Origin: Malachius bipustulatus
Taxonomy: Eukaryota > Arthropoda > Insecta > Coleoptera > Melyridae
Length of the DNA: 64,000 bases
Direction: 5' to 3'
Assembly: GCA_910589415.1 (NCBI GenBank)
Contig: OU342632.1
Location: 15,007,507-15,071,506 of the forward strand
Part shown: piece after piece, positions 13,764 through 26,699 of the stretch
Position numbering within the stretch: position 1 is the first letter of the stretch
Layout: every line of letters starts with the position of its first letter
Position numbers and translations under genes: made by a program
The notes under the pieces: generated by a model
Seen by the model: the letters and a program-made list of their open reading frames with translations, nothing else
Told to the model about the DNA's origin: nothing
The model's database searches: none

Positions 13764-14079
13764 ACAACATGATTCTGGATGGATTAGAATTACCCTTCTA
13801 CGTTAGATGATCGCAAGACAGGTAATAAAACATGAGAGTGGTAAAGATCTGCTAGTAGATCTACAACGCAGAGAAATTCGATCAACCATGTTCAGCAAAA
13901 ACGCTATTTAATGGTGAAATCCATTAATTTCTCGTTTGAGGACGAGCACACTGCATATTGGTTATAAACTTATATCCTCATTTATTTGTTTATTAACTTT
14001 CGAACCTTCACTCGACCATAATGTTTTGGAAATACCTACGAGTATCCCAAGACATCGATACCAACAGATAGGTATAATT

Positions 14080-14720
14080 AAAAAGAGAGTGGAGACAACA
14101 TTCATGATGGACAGACGAACTATGGGAAACCATGGGGATTAAAACCACATAATATGGCTCACTGGGCGTACACCAGAGTAATTAGACCAATGTTGATATT
14201 ATCATCTTTGGTATGGTGGACAAAGATGCAAAAAAAACACCGTGATAAACACAAGCATAGCAAGGTGAAAAAACTTGCATTCCTTGGAATCGCAGAGGCA
14301 ATGAAAGCAACTCCAACTGCAGCATTTTAAGTTCTTCTAGACTTCCCTCCCGTTCATTTAATAATAATGGAAGAGACAAGAATGGCACTCCTAAGGCTAC
14401 AAGAAGAACCAAGTTGCCAGTACGCGCAACTGGACCATAAAAAAAATAAAAAAGCAATGTGGTCACACAAATCACATGACTCCAAAATTTACAAAAGAAC
14501 ATTGAGCTAAAAATCACCGATCGGAAGGAATGGAATGCATCAAAACACGGCAACTGGTTGGTCGGTACAACCTGGTAGACAGACTAGTCAAAGATCGATC
14601 AAGCGACTATTGCCAGCATACATATACAATGATCTGGCCACTTAACATAAAATATCTCTTAGGCAATGGACAGAAATATACGCGATGCTTCACTGCATAA
14701 GATAGAACAATAAGAAGGCC
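14080..14720 (+). pseudogene. Non-LTR retrotransposon fragment, RT C-terminal part
   Basis: Broken frames on the + strand encode pieces typical of the end of the RT domain of Jockey-like LINE ORF2: RRTMG near 14115, then WAYTRVIRPML and LVWWTK (about 14165-14225), then VKKLAFLGIAEAMKATPTAA (about 14265-14325) and MALLRLQEEP. At least one frameshift (around 14130) and stops are present. It is interrupted by the mariner at 14721 and resumes at 16038. Confidence 0.75.
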
Positions 14721-14722
14721 TA

Positions 14723-16037
14723 CGAGGGTCATTTGAAAAGTTTCCGGCCTTTTGAAGAAAAACACATAATTCAAGTCAATCAAAAATTTATTTCTCGACA
14801 TAGCCTCCATGCAAGTCAATACATTTGATCAAACGCTTTTCCCAACCCTTCAGGCCATCAGAAAAAAAATTCTTTAGGTAAACCTGAAAAATACAGGTTT
14901 ACTGCCTCTTTAACTTCGGTATTTGACCCATATTTTTTCCCACCCAGAATTTTTTTCAAGTTGGGGAACAAAAAGAAGTCACTCGGAGCTAGGTCTGGTG
15001 AGCACGGTGGGTGTTGAAGTAATTCGAATTTCAGTTCGTCCATTTCGCCATTGCGACCATGCACGTATGGACTCGCGCGTTGTCCTGATGAAACAGCACC
15101 TTCCTTCACAGCCACGTGTGGTCGTTTCTTCTAGAGTTCCGTCTTCAATTGGTCCAGCAACGCAGCGTAATAGGGTCCATTAATGGTTTTACCTTTTTGA
15201 AGGAATCAACCATAATAATTATGGTTATTACTCCACGGCTGTCCCAAAAAACTGTCGCCATAACTTTTCCGGTAGAAAGAACGACCTTCACCTTCTTCGG
15301 AGCTGGTTCCCCCACCTCAATCCACTGCATTGACTGTTGTTTAGTCTCCGGAGTATGGTGATGGATTCAGGTTTCGTCGTCAGTAATTAATCGGCGCAAA
15401 AACTCAGTAGGATTCTTTTGGAACTGCTGAAGAGTTTCGCGCGACATGTCCATCCGTACGCACTTTTGGTCGATCGTCAACAAACGCGGCACCCATCGCG
15501 CGGATAATTTTCTCATGCACAAATCTTCATGTAAAATCTTATGCACCCGTTCAGTTGATATCCCACAAGCCTCAGCAATTTCCCTAATGGTTAATCGGCG
15601 ATCTTCCATCACGGTTGTATGCACTAAACTGACAATATCTTCCGTGGAAACAGTTTTTAAACGACCAGAACGTTCATCGTCAAAAATGCTTGTACGACCG
15701 CGTTTGAACTCGGCCACCCAATGTTTCACGGTTGTAAATGAGGGGGACGATTCACCATACACGGAGTCTAACTCTTCTTTCACTTCCCGAGTTTTTTTCC
15801 CTTTCAAATACAGGATCTTTATCACCGCGCGATAGTCGATTTTATCCATTGTCGTTAACAAACGTCACCTGTCAACTTTGGAAGGGTACCATGTGTTTTG
15901 TACTGATCGGAATGACTTGAAATCTACATATGCCATAAATACATAATTATGTGAAGGTCCTCTATTGGTTGGCAAGAGAACTTGAATGCACCATGACTTT
16001 TTGCCGGTAAGGCCAGAAACTTTTCAAATAACCCTCG
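14723..16037 (-). mobile_element. Mariner transposon, defective
   Basis: 1,315 bp between TA dinucleotides (14721-14722 and 16038-16039). Terminal repeats of about 27 bp start CGAGGGTCATTTGAAAAGTT on the left and match the inverted right end with about two mismatches. One transposase gene lies on the minus strand. Length and ends are typical of mariner. Confidence 0.92.
14830..15861 (-). pseudogene. Mariner transposase pseudogene
   Basis: A DNA-cutting transposase of the DD34D group, about 344 codons if intact. The first 164 codons (15861-15367) hold the helix-turn-helix DNA-binding region (ACGISTERVHKILHEDL) and reach the first catalytic Asp in ITDDET, where a stop codon replaces the expected Trp. 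The same frame continues over 15330-15145 with the second Asp in VFWDSRGV. A shift in reading frame then follows before 15115, after which the third Asp appears in HPPCSPDLAPSDFFLFPNL. One nonsense codon plus at least one frameshift make it inactive; terminal repeats are still good, so it could be moved by a related enzyme. It is inserted in a non-LTR retrotransposon fragment. Confidence 0.9.
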
Positions 16038-16257
16038 TATAAAAATAGGCGGATCAATATAATATATTAACCAGAGAGTCAGACGGTTCTAAGGGCTATA
16101 GATAACCCCAAGATAACGTCCAGGCATGGGAATACCGTCAAAATATCGAAACCCTGGAAGGACGCAACAAAGTAACCTTTATGTGGGTGCCAGGACATAG
16201 CGGAATCACAGGCAATGAAAAAGCCGGCGAAAATTTATTACCTACTGGTCCTCCACG
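16038..16257 (+). pseudogene. Non-LTR retrotransposon fragment, RNase H part
   Basis: Continuation of 14080-14720 on the far side of the mariner. It reads SQTVLRAIDNPKITS, then NVQAWEYRQNIETLEGRN and VTFMWVPGHSGITGNEKAGE. The last is the RNase H C-terminal His motif. It shows that the original LINE ORF2 carried an RNase H domain. A frame change occurs between the two pieces. The fragment stops abruptly at about 16257. Confidence 0.8.
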
Positions 16258-16416
16258 TCCACTGATTTTTAAATAAAGTTATTCCAAAATTAAAAAATAA
16301 AACGATCAACCTACTAGTTTACATTTTTATTATAATAACTGGGTTCATTTGGCTTGGCTGCTGAACCTGTTTCTACTTCTGCTGCTTTGCCTATGCCTAA
16401 CTAATAAAACTAAAGT

Positions 16417-16570
16417 GTAGCGCAGCTGCTTGAGTCACCGATTGAAACCGTTGACGCTGCCACCGTCTGAGGTTCGAATCCCAGCTCGGCATGGTAGTTA
16501 GTGTTATCGTTTATAAAACTATTTACACGCTGTCCACTGAGAGTTGTCCGTTGTCATGCCACACTGATTC
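16417..16570 (+). mobile_element. tRNA-derived SINE, copy with tail type 1
   Basis: The head has an A-box-like TAGCGCAGCTGC (16418-16429) and a B box GGTTCGAATCC (16471-16481), followed by CCAGCTCGGCATGG. Spacing fits an RNA polymerase III internal promoter. No acceptor-stem pairing is seen, so it is not a functional tRNA. The tail (CTGTCCACTGAGAGTTGTCC...) resembles the ends of the palindrome at 61574-62415. Confidence 0.7.
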
Positions 16571-18763
16571 TGACTAAACAATTTCATTTAATTCGATTTG
16601 AATCGTACACTTATTTCTAAGTCGAACCAGATGTGGTATCGCAGTTCGTGTCAGTGGCGTGTGTTGAGGAATAATGAATATCCTACCAATATATTATTTC
16701 GACAAGTTATTGACGAAGTAGAGCCTTGCAACTTTTTGATAACAAATATATATAATGCAAGTAAATAAGAATGATAATAATTATTGTTATCATCATGATA
16801 GAAATATCATGTCACCTACCTGCTGGTTGCCGTTTAAAAGAAAGAATAACACCTCCGTTTTCTTATTTGCAAGTAAAATATTCCAGCAATTTTACCACAA
16901 GACCACGTACTAGGGAGTTCAATTAATAGATTTTTAGGCATTCGCGAAATTAAGTTACTCATAGTTTATCACACCGTACAATATTACAGGTAATTCTGCT
17001 AATTTCGTATTAAAAACGTTTCAAATCACAACACAAACCTTATTAGTATATTTAACGCTGACACTGACACTACTGACAGTAGCGACGACAATCTTATCGT
17101 AATATCGTATCAATCTAAGCGTATCAAGACGCGAGTCGATACTTCCGTCTCACTCTCGCTCATCTTTTTAGAATTGCTGACGATTCAAACGTATTTCTGA
17201 CAATACATCCCATTTTAACTCGATTGACTATGCAATGCAATAGAAGGAGTAAGAAACATAACGAGATGATGTATCCTTAGTTATCACGACAGACAATTCT
17301 CAGTGTACAGAGTATATTTTTAACGTTTTTGTGGTAATTTGAGATCGATCTCGAAGCCAAAATTACCAGAGTAGAGCGACTATGTCTTATCTACACAGTT
17401 GAGACCGATGTTACCTCTTTTTCTAAAATAAAATAATAAAACTAAACTATCTTCTCAACCTTGTACAAACGCCAAACCTCACATAATTTGTGTGCACTTG
17501 ACATGTGAAACTTTTCACATGCAGCAATGACAATACTGACAACAGTGACAGCGTCAGCTGATACCAATGTTTAAATTATTTACAATTGTTCATATTCTTT
17601 AGGTACATTGTTACCGTATTCTTTACATTGTTTACAATTCTGTACATTGTTTACGTAATCTTTACACGAAAAGTGTAAAGAATATTATTTATTGACACGT
17701 AAATTAAGCACACAGGGAGTCTCAAAAGTCAACGTCATCCTTTCAATGGGTTATCTTAAATTTATAAAAACTAAGATTCCTTCATTTCTAAAAATACTCT
17801 AGAACTCATTTCAATCTCAATATGTCTACAGTGAGCTGAACCAAGCTTCAGAAACTTAGGTACATATAAAAATTTCGTTATTGATCCTATACGAAATGCC
17901 ACCATCTGTTCTAAATGACGAGTCCACTTGTTATCTGCTGCTATAAAAACAAAGCAGGGAAGTCACGTCTACGTTTCATATTCACAAATAACATATTTTT
18001 TGAATTCGAATCGTTTATTAAAAATTTTATAGTATTTCAACTTACACATATACCCTTCCTAGAGGGGAGTTTGAATGCAAACCACAGGTAGGGTGATTCT
18101 CCGTTTTGTTGAATGTGAAACAGTTTGACTTCAAAAGACGTAGAGAACATATCCAATCCAGATCTTAGACCATTACAGCTTACCAGACCATGTGGAATCA
18201 TCGGAGCACGGAATCGAATCTAAGACTCTTAGGACGTAGAGGCAGAAAATCTACTACGGGCCACAGAGCAAAGCATCAATTTGTCGTTCCAACTTTTATC
18301 CGCATGTTTCCTGATGCACGGTGTTTTCAAAGTAACGCGAAGGGCTGCACATTGCGGTTTTTTAAAGATGAGCCATAGAATCAGAACATTTTTCAGAAAT
18401 GTCATTCAGAATAAAGAATGTCACGAATAAATTGATGTGCAAGTCTGGCAACATGTTCTGATGCTGAAGAACGCTAGAAATTATTCATTTTGCTCTAGAA
18501 TTTCAATTTATTGTTTCCCCTAACAGATTGTACTAATCAAATAATAACAATATTCATGCAGTATATTTAGAAGCGGTGCATTGAATTATTCAATACCTAC
18601 ACATTCAACAACGAAACAGTGCAATAATAATTAATTCATGGTGCAGCAATATTCCTGCATGCAAGACTGCATAATGGTAGAAATAGTTAACTTGATGTAT
18701 ATTTATCTACCTAACCTATCGTATAATCAAGTATTCCATAAAAAGATACATGCATCTTAAAAA
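16571..18763. other. AT-rich intron, only a SINE tail
   Basis: Apart from the SINE tail at 17331-17421 and the repeats TTTACATTGTTTACAAT / TGTACATTGTTTACG near 17620-17655, nothing is recognised. The open frame 18190-18378 is not assignable. Confidence 0.5.
17331..17421 (+). repeat. Headless copy of SINE tail type 2
   Basis: Contains CTTATCTACACAGTTGAGACC, followed by GATGTTACCTC and T-rich sequence, homologous to the tail at 50510-50600. Confidence 0.55.
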
Positions 18764-19720
18764 AAAGAGGGAGAATCGGTCTTAACTTGGCAGATAATAT
18801 GTACCGGGTGGTCCATCACTTATGTCCACCCCCGAAATAGAGGTTAATTTTAAAAATAAAAAATTGAAACTTTGAGGATTTGTGTAATTATGATCACATA
18901 ATGGCATAATCAGATTAATTATTTTTTTTAGTTGGGATATCAGCGATAAAAAACTGTAATTTGGTGTTAATGTGACCAAAATAAATTCGATTTTTCTTTA
19001 ATACACCGATAGAAATCGATTAATAAACTCAAAATCGATGAAAATAAATATCAAAAACCTAATTACAAGCCTTTAAATTAAATAAAACACTTAAAATATG
19101 GAAATGACAGGTAAAATGATTGATATATGGTAGAGTAATAAAACTGACAAATCTAATGAGGGTAGGTAGTAGGTACCTACCATAAATAATCTTCAAAGCA
19201 GTCAGAAGAATGTGCCATTGAACTTGAATGGGGCTTCTTTTATGAATGTTTACTTAGGATATGTTTACCTAACATTTGTGCTATACCAGCCCTTCAAAAT
19301 CCTGATAGTTTTATTGCTTCCGTAAATCAATCATTCTAGCTGTCATTTCCATATTTTAAGTATTTTATTTAATTAAAGGCCTGTAATTAGGTTTTTGATA
19401 TTTCTTTTAAGCGATTTTGATTTTCTTAATTGATTTCTATCGATGTATTAAAGAAAAATCGAATTTATTTTGGTCACATTAACACCAAATTACAGTTTTT
19501 TATCGCTGATGGCTCAACTAAAAAAAATAATAATTAATCTGATTATGTCATTATGTGGTTCTATATTAATTACACAAATCCTCAAAGTTTCAATTTTTTA
19601 TCTTTAAAATTAACCTCTATTTCGGGGGTGGACATAAGTGATGGACCACCCGGTACATAGTCGGTCGTTTCTGGTAATTTGGCTTCAAGATAAAGCTCAT
19701 TTAGCCAGACACAAGTTTTA
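18764..19720 (-). repeat. SINE tail type 2 copy split by a palindromic MITE
   Basis: 18764-18801 (AGGGAGAATCGGTCTTAACT) and 19656-19720 (TAGTCGGTCG, TTAGCCAGACACAAG) are the two parts of one tail copy. The MITE at 18804-19653 sits at a TA between them. Confidence 0.6.
18804..19653. mobile_element. Palindromic MITE inside a SINE tail
   Basis: 850 bp, ends CCGGGTGGTCCATCACTTAT and complement, flanked by TA (18802-18803 and 19654-19655). Arms of about 420 bp are highly similar; no coding frame. Confidence 0.88.
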
Positions 19721-20828
19721 AATATTTCAATAATTAAATTAACGAATGCAAACAATAAACAGTTAGTTATTATTTGTCTTTTATTTTAACCAAAATAAAA
19801 ATTTCCTAACCAATATGTCAAGTAATTTATTCAATGGGGATGAAAATGGTTATAAAAATGTTATATTCTACAATGGAGGTGCTAGTAATTTTTTTCGTGC
19901 TATTTTACAATTTTTAATAATAATTATTATCGTGATTAATTTTTGATTAAAAATAATTGATCTTGAATTAGTTGAGTTCTTGCTTCCTCCAGCCGAAGCT
20001 TAGTTCAATAATATCCAACTTCTGAATCGACTCTGTCTATAAATCATATTGATAAGTCATGGTAAATAATCGATAAAAAATCAATCAGAATGCTATTACT
20101 TTTGCCAATACCTACTTTTGATTTGTTAAAAAGAGATACCTGTTGGAAAAATAGTATTTCACTTCATACCAAATGTACGTAAACCTATTCATTACGCCAT
20201 CATCATTAATATTCTCTGCACATGACAATATTCGCCAGTGAATGCAATTTAGATCAATTTTATTTCAAAATAATCGCCTTTTGTCTGACTATGACAATGG
20301 GTACCTACCTATGTGTATTTATGATAATAATTGCCGGTTAGACAAATCGATGTGATGATTAAAACTGATTGATTTATTAGGTAGGTAGGCAATTTTCACG
20401 GACAAAAACATTTAACGCAAAGTGTTAACAACGTATCAACAAAACTCGCAGATTGTCGGGTGAACGTAGAATGTCAAAATTATTATCAAAGACCGGTATG
20501 ATACATTTTGCAATATTTTTACTAAAATTATATCTTAAAGAGTTTTAGTGATTATTTATTGAAATTTTTATGTGGGAAGATTGCCTTAAATTGCGCCTAA
20601 GAATAATTAATACCTTCACTTGTTTCGTTTTAACCATTATTATGGAAATCTTCAGCGATTATTATGTATGATTGTTCAACCGTCATCCCGGTTCTGACTT
20701 CTAGTTGATTCATCAACATATCAAATCAGTAGAAAATCAACATAATAAAATCATAACCAAATTTTTTTCTTGTGTTGCCGAAAGGTACGTGGCTAAATGT
20801 AACAAATTGAGACGTTTCCTCTACAACG
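19721..20828. other. AT-rich intron, nothing recognised
   Basis: Only the common insect word TAGGTAGGTAGG and similar. Confidence 0.5.
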
Positions 20829-22240
20829 TTGTTAAATAGCTGTGATGACAACCCCGGCTATCCGGGAAACTGGCTGGAATCGGACCGATCTGGCTCGGGC
20901 GCCAGATTTTTGCAGAGGGTTTACTCCCCCGGGAAAATGGACTCGCTATCTTTTTTCAATTACCTGAGTTATCACACAGTTGGTACGTTAATCGTACCCT
21001 TGTCCCAGGGCAACTCAATGGAGAAGACGGAAAATGCCAGGGGTCAGATAAGGTTATCACAAAAAAACGGACGCGGAGGGACGGTCTTTAGGCGCTCCCC
21101 GCGTTTTATGTGAATCGTGGATCAAGATTATTAGCAGGTTTATCATAATTAGGAATAATTATTTACACTCAAAAAAAAATGAACGAGGATATCTCAAAAC
21201 TTAAATAAATGAACAAATGCAAAATGACTAACTTTAGCGGTCGTTATTAATTATGGGTTGCGAAGCAAAACGGCAGGAAGCGAGGTGCGGTCAACGGAGG
21301 CGGTTTAAATTTCAATAATTAAAAATGACTCTCCGATAGGTATGAGAGTACCTATATTTCATGTGCGAGGATTGAGAACCAGCTCGTCGCGGTGAAGCCG
21401 CTGGGTGTCGTGTCGAACTGGACGGGCTGAGGATCGGCGTGCTGTTTGGACGAGTACCAGGCCACGCCGCCATCGCGAGATGGTACCCTCTGCGACGCCG
21501 GGTAAGCAATCTCACGACAAAGACGGGACCTTTGTTACTCCAGCGGAAATCGGGTGTCGATGGGCTGTTGATTAGCACCAGGCCGCGCCACCGCCGCGAG
21601 GTTACCCCCTGCGACGCCGGGTAAGCAATCTCACGACAAGAACAGGGCCTTTGTTGCTACAGCGGGGTCCAGGAGTGAACAGAGAGAAAGGACGGTTGAA
21701 AGATTGTCAGGGGCGATTGCGACACAACCAAACACAAGAGAAAAATTACGGCTGGTATGCATTACCACCTACCTTGACACGGACTTGAAGGGTGATCGGC
21801 TCTAGTCTCGGAAGATTGGAAACGGCGTTAACTCGGAGTCTGGACTATTCTTCCGAAACGCGGGACGCGGACGCCCGGTCTATGAATCGGGTTCAACTCT
21901 ACTACTACTTGTCTCACTACTACTAACTCTAATAACACTCGGTCGGAAGTCTCTGCCAATGCGACGCTCTATCGGAAGTTTCAACACTACTAATCGCCGT
22001 AAGAACACCGGATCGGAAGTGTATTTGAACTAGAACAATCTATCAATCTACGGCGGTTTACCACTGGATCGGAAGTTAATACGAAGATGACACTCTACTG
22101 TTCGCCATAAGAATACTGGATCGAAAGTGAATTTTCAAGCCAAACGCCTGTGATTTAATATTTTTGCCATATCTTCTGGATTAAATCTGCCGTTTTTCAA
22201 TTGGAACGCGGTGTATAAAAGAGGTTTATTCAGTTTTTAC
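20829..22240 (+). repeat. GC-rich repeat block, possibly LTR-derived
   Basis: Markedly GC-rich compared with the rest. 20841 onward reads TGTGATGACAACCCCGGC, an LTR-like start. 21454-21665 holds two units of about 120 bp (TGCGACGCCGGGTAAGCAAT in each). 21950-22130 has GGATCGGAAGT-type words about every 60 bp. TATAAAAGAGG at 22213-22223 looks like a core promoter. I found no second LTR, no target duplication and no coding frame. Confidence 0.45.
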
Positions 22241-23673
22241 GTGCGGTGATAGCGCTGGGTATCAGCGATGTGGCTTCAGAATTTGTAGTCAACTGCCTCG
22301 ATTCAGCTCGCTTAAAATTCGGTCTGTTCATAAAAAATTCAATGTTTGAAAAATAATCGGAAATAAATGCGTCTGTGAAAGTTTAATAAATTGTAATTTA
22401 TTTTACTATTTATGGAATGCATAAATTGTGCCTGCTGGTGATTTTAAAATTAAATGAAAAATATTACTGGACAGTTGACTACAATGAAGTCGAAAATTCA
22501 CGACTTCATTACACAGCATTAGCGGCGACGAGTTTGAGGGGTGAAACTTCCATCACCCTAGCTCAACGTTACTTCGTTGAGGTTCCGTTTTGCTGCGTTG
22601 TCCTCTTGAAAATGCAACATGTCATCTTGGACGATCAGCAGCTTTTTGCAGGAACTGAGCTTTAACAGCTCACTTGCCGTTTCCCTTCTGGTGTTCCACC
22701 GTATTTGTAAAGGGCCCGGTACTGGCTTAACCTCTTTGAATCCAATCAAAGAGGTTAATCAATTCGCCCTTTCGAGGAAAAACTAGGTTGCGGAATATAA
22801 CATCAGTATCTATATTAGATCGTTGTAATAGCTATGCCAAATCATGTGCTTTGCCACTGGTGGTCGTTTAAAGTTAAGTGCCATTTTGATTTAAATTTTA
22901 GATAAAGGACACCCTATATCTCGAACGAAGGCAAGGGAACAATTTTTGTTTTAAATTTACAATCTTTCTGAACATCCTCTACAACACCCTGTATACCGTG
23001 TCCGCCATTTCGGGATCAGCCTGTATATTTTTAAACACAATTTTAATAGCCCAAATTATTTCCTGTACTTATTTTTTTTTTGTACACCGCTTCACTTATA
23101 TTTGAAGACTGAAGACTCTTCTTCAGACAGTTCATTTCTATATGCAATCCAAGATAGTGTAAATATAGAACAGATTAATACACGTCTTCTACAATCTATT
23201 CTTCACAATCTTCTACGATTCTGAGAAATCTGCCGTGAATCAACCTTGTCCGTCGTAATCGGCATCGAACCCGCCATCTCTACCCCTCGATGACCTGCTT
23301 GATAAACGCTATAATAAATATTTTTTTCCGTATCTTAGAATAATCTCAAATCTTCTATAAGCTCTTTTTTTTACCCAATCCATAAGAAAATTTTTGATCT
23401 TCACATTCCGGCATTCCTTCTCTTCTTTGTATTCATCTAGATTGTAAATTTTCCATCTGTAGAATTCTCCTGCGTCACAAATACATCGCATATCATATTC
23501 CTACTCTCTTTTGCCTTAGAAATACTTTACAACCGTTTTATTTTTTATCCGTATAAAAAATATAAGTGGACATGACAACTGACAATATAAATGCAGCATA
23601 CTTGCATACTATAACAATTTAATTAATCTAAAAACTAAATTACCTTGTACAGACCCTGTGTATGTTCCAGTAG
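22241..23673. other. Intron upstream of the first visible DPP exon
   Basis: Lone MITE ends (ACACCCTATATC near 22909, ACACCCTGTATACC near 22984) and a small hairpin AACCTCTTTGA...TCAAAGAGGTT at 22730-22757. The acceptor for the exon at 23674 closes it. Confidence 0.5.
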
Positions 23674-23884
23674 CTGGTGTCGGCGAACACGACTCAGAGG
23701 AACTGGCGTGGGATCCTCATAGCGTTGTTGGTGATCGTGGTGGTGCTGGCGCTGATCGTGACGTCGGTGGTTCTGCTCACACCTCCGGACGAGGGCCCCA
23801 GAGTGAAGGGCAGTCGCTTTCGGATACAGGACATCATCGGCCATGACTTCCAACCGCTCCGATTCAATGGGACCTGGGTTTCCG
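23674..23884 (+). CDS. DPP10/DPP6-like peptidase gene, membrane-anchor exon
   Basis: Internal coding exon of a dipeptidyl-peptidase 10/6-like (S9B family) type II membrane protein. The acceptor AG at 23672-23673 is in a TAG triplet, so the frame opens just after it. The donor GTAAGA starts at 23885, leaving a phase-1 end. The 70-residue peptide has the motif QRNWRGI, one hydrophobic segment of about 22 residues (codons 15-36) that would be the signal anchor, then LTPPDEGP and the start of the extracellular stretch ending FNGTWVS. This order is what insect DPP10-like proteins show. The phase joins exactly to the exon at 57096. Catalytic residues lie far downstream, outside the window, so active peptidase versus inactive homologue cannot be decided. 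Codon use is more GC-rich than the surrounding intron. The upstream start exon is not visible. Confidence 0.88.
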
Positions 23885-26699
23885 GTAAGACATAACAATT
23901 CACATAAATGAGAAACGCTTGTAGCCGATGGGCTCTGCAAAATATTTAATTGAAGCACAGTTTTAATTTTTCCCATTCTTTGGGACAAGAATTCTTTCCC
24001 ATTCTTTCCCAACATTATTATGTACCTAAAAGGGAGACTGCTTAACATTTTTTTAAGAATGGTATCATTTTCATGCCATAATGGGTTCTGTTTTTTGAGT
24101 TTCGACACTCTGTCCAATTAGGTGTGTGGAGGTATCAATCTATTTAAATATCAATTTAAATAGATTTGGCAGGCTTCTAATCTATTTGGCTAACAAGACC
24201 AGTCGGTAAAGTAGAAAATGTACCAAAAGTTCATAAACAATCTTATCTAAGATTTTCCTCCAATAATTGTTAGTGAAGAGGTTATAGAATAACATAAATC
24301 CATAAAAATAACTTCTGGGAGGCAGCGCATCCCCTCCCCCCCAAAAAAAACCCTTCTGGTGAAAAATCAAAATGGATATTGAAAAGAACTAAAATACAAA
24401 AAAATTTTGCCATTCTCATTTATTATGAATAAGTTTTATATTTATTTATTTATTAGATTTATAATTATTTTTATTGAACCACTTATTTGATTATACAGGG
24501 TGTCCAGGTATGAGTGTAAGAGCTACACGTGGCGACCTTCCTTGGACTATTTTGAGTAAAAAATCTTAATACAATAATGCTCTAAACCTCTTCACGGTGC
24601 CACAGGAGATCATCAAAGTTAGAAATTCTGGGTCACAAATATGCGTATTATTGAACTTCTGTTTCCTTTTGCAGTTACGGTTAACATTTTTAAAGACTTT
24701 TGCAAAGTCTTATTTTATTTAATTTTCATAACAGTGAAATTATTAACTTTTTTAACATTTCCTAAATTTTTTTTTTTTTGAAATGTTAAAGAAGTTAATA
24801 TTAGCTATTTTCATAAGCACTGTTATAGTACCACGGCGATAAAGCCGCGTCCGGCATTAGAATAGCTATTATTGTTATTCATTGACAATCTTTTCAGGGA
24901 AACGTATATTAGTAATATTAAAAATGCTTGTGTTGACGGTAACAAAATTATTCGAATTAGGAATGTCATGGCCGCTCACACTATTAATTTTGAAAATGCT
25001 TAAGTTATTCTGTCATCATAAAGAAACTGTTAATTTTTAAGTATTTGGTATCAGCATGCTCAGAAAACAATTTTCTTTCGATAGACACCATTACCATTCT
25101 TGTAGATAAAAGTGGTGAGAAATAAACTGCTAATATGTGATTTCCCATGCTATTCGCCTATGTTCTGCTTTGAAACTTGTCACACGGTATAATATAAATG
25201 CTGAAAAGTTTTAATTGCCCAAAGTCATTACGGATTTAACAGCTATATGTAAAGATTTTCAAGGATGAGATAAACCTTCGACGCTGGACTATAATACGTG
25301 TTCACGCAATTGTTGCCCATTAGTCATTTTACATAATATTAGATCCAAACACGGAAACTCATATCTACTATTGGGTGAGGAAACAAAATTATAAATCATA
25401 GGATCGTAAATGTATGCCATTAAGTTTATGCCCTTTTTACTAGTAAAAATAAAATTAAACAAATCAAGTTATGTGTATACTGCCGGCGAATATCTATTTT
25501 ACTTTGTGTCCAGATGTTTATTTTCTCAATAGTGTAGTAATTTCCTTTGTTGAGAGGGCTTCTTGGTCTAGCAAACCGATAATAAAGTTTATGAGCTACC
25601 GCGGTGCAGGCAATTATTTTACCTTTATTCCGTCTGTTAACGGTGGTGATCTATGTTTGCGGCAACAAATACGAGTATATCATAAAATTACCCGGCGCTT
25701 TTTCTTTTCAAGGAAACCTCTAAGCATATTGCTTAGCTTTATGGCCAGTTTCACTTCGTGAATCCCAAGGCTTCGATATTATAGGCTATTAAAATCATAG
25801 AATTTTTTTAAATACGGTTGCTTCTACTTTATACTGAAATGTTTCCTATATAAGGTGAGATATAGCCATCAAGATTCTTCTACTCAAGATAAATTTCTAT
25901 TCCCGAAATTACTTATCTCAGTCTGATCCCCGAAACTCCGCTAAAGACTCAATATTGAGTGCATCTTGCTATGATTTAGATTATATCTTCTTCCAAACCA
26001 GGTCATCTGTGTTTTATAAAAATTTGTTTTCTGCATGTTATACTTACCGGTGTGCATAGGTATCTGGGGTAGGTAAGTATAAGGCGAAATATTGCGTCGT
26101 AAAGTGTATCTCTGGGTATTTACTTTTAGTACATACTTTTGAGTGAGGCTCTACAGATTAGCCTCTACAGGCTATTCTGTCTACAGAATATCTACTTTAT
26201 TTTTTCTACTCCTAACCTTTAATATGCATATTAAATATGAATCACCAGTGCTTTAGTGGGTCTCATTAAGATACAAATTTTCATTAAAGCACTGGTCAAG
26301 CTATCCAATGGCAGAGGAGCATTTGCAATCGAATCGGTACCTTTTCGCTCACAATCGGGTCGGTCCAAACCAACCGAAGTCACAAAGTTGTCGGACTCAC
26401 GACAAAAATTGCCTTGTGATAATATGAGTTCTGTATTTCTGAAAAAAAAATTCTGTACGTTTATTTAATTTAGAACATAAGTTACATTCAAAGAATATTT
26501 ATCAAGATTTTATGTTACCTTAATTAAATTGATAGGTAGGTATATCGTGTAAAAGATAGGAAGATAAAGTATTATATTATTCGTAGCGCTCCGTGATAGT
26601 ATTCAAAGCGGCAACGCTGCGACCGTCGCGTTGCGCAGGTAAACAATATCGTAATTAATGGCTGTCAATGTTATTAAAATTATTATTAATCTCAAAATC
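23885..26699. other. Start of the 33-kb intron
   Basis: AT-rich; one isolated MITE end (TACAGGGTGTCCAGG, 24494) and a partial inverted pair around 24728-24829. No genes. Confidence 0.5.

Noticed and set aside
14182..14553. 123-codon minus-strand frame
   Set aside because: Antisense shadow of the LINE RT fragment on the + strand.
16417..16500. Possible tRNA gene
   Set aside because: Good B box and a weak A box, but no acceptor stem or anticodon arm pairing, and a second diverged copy at 50651-50736; a SINE head is the better reading.
23635..24117. 160-codon frame antisense to the DPP exon
   Set aside because: Its open stretch mirrors the coding bias of the exon on the other strand; no signals or family match.
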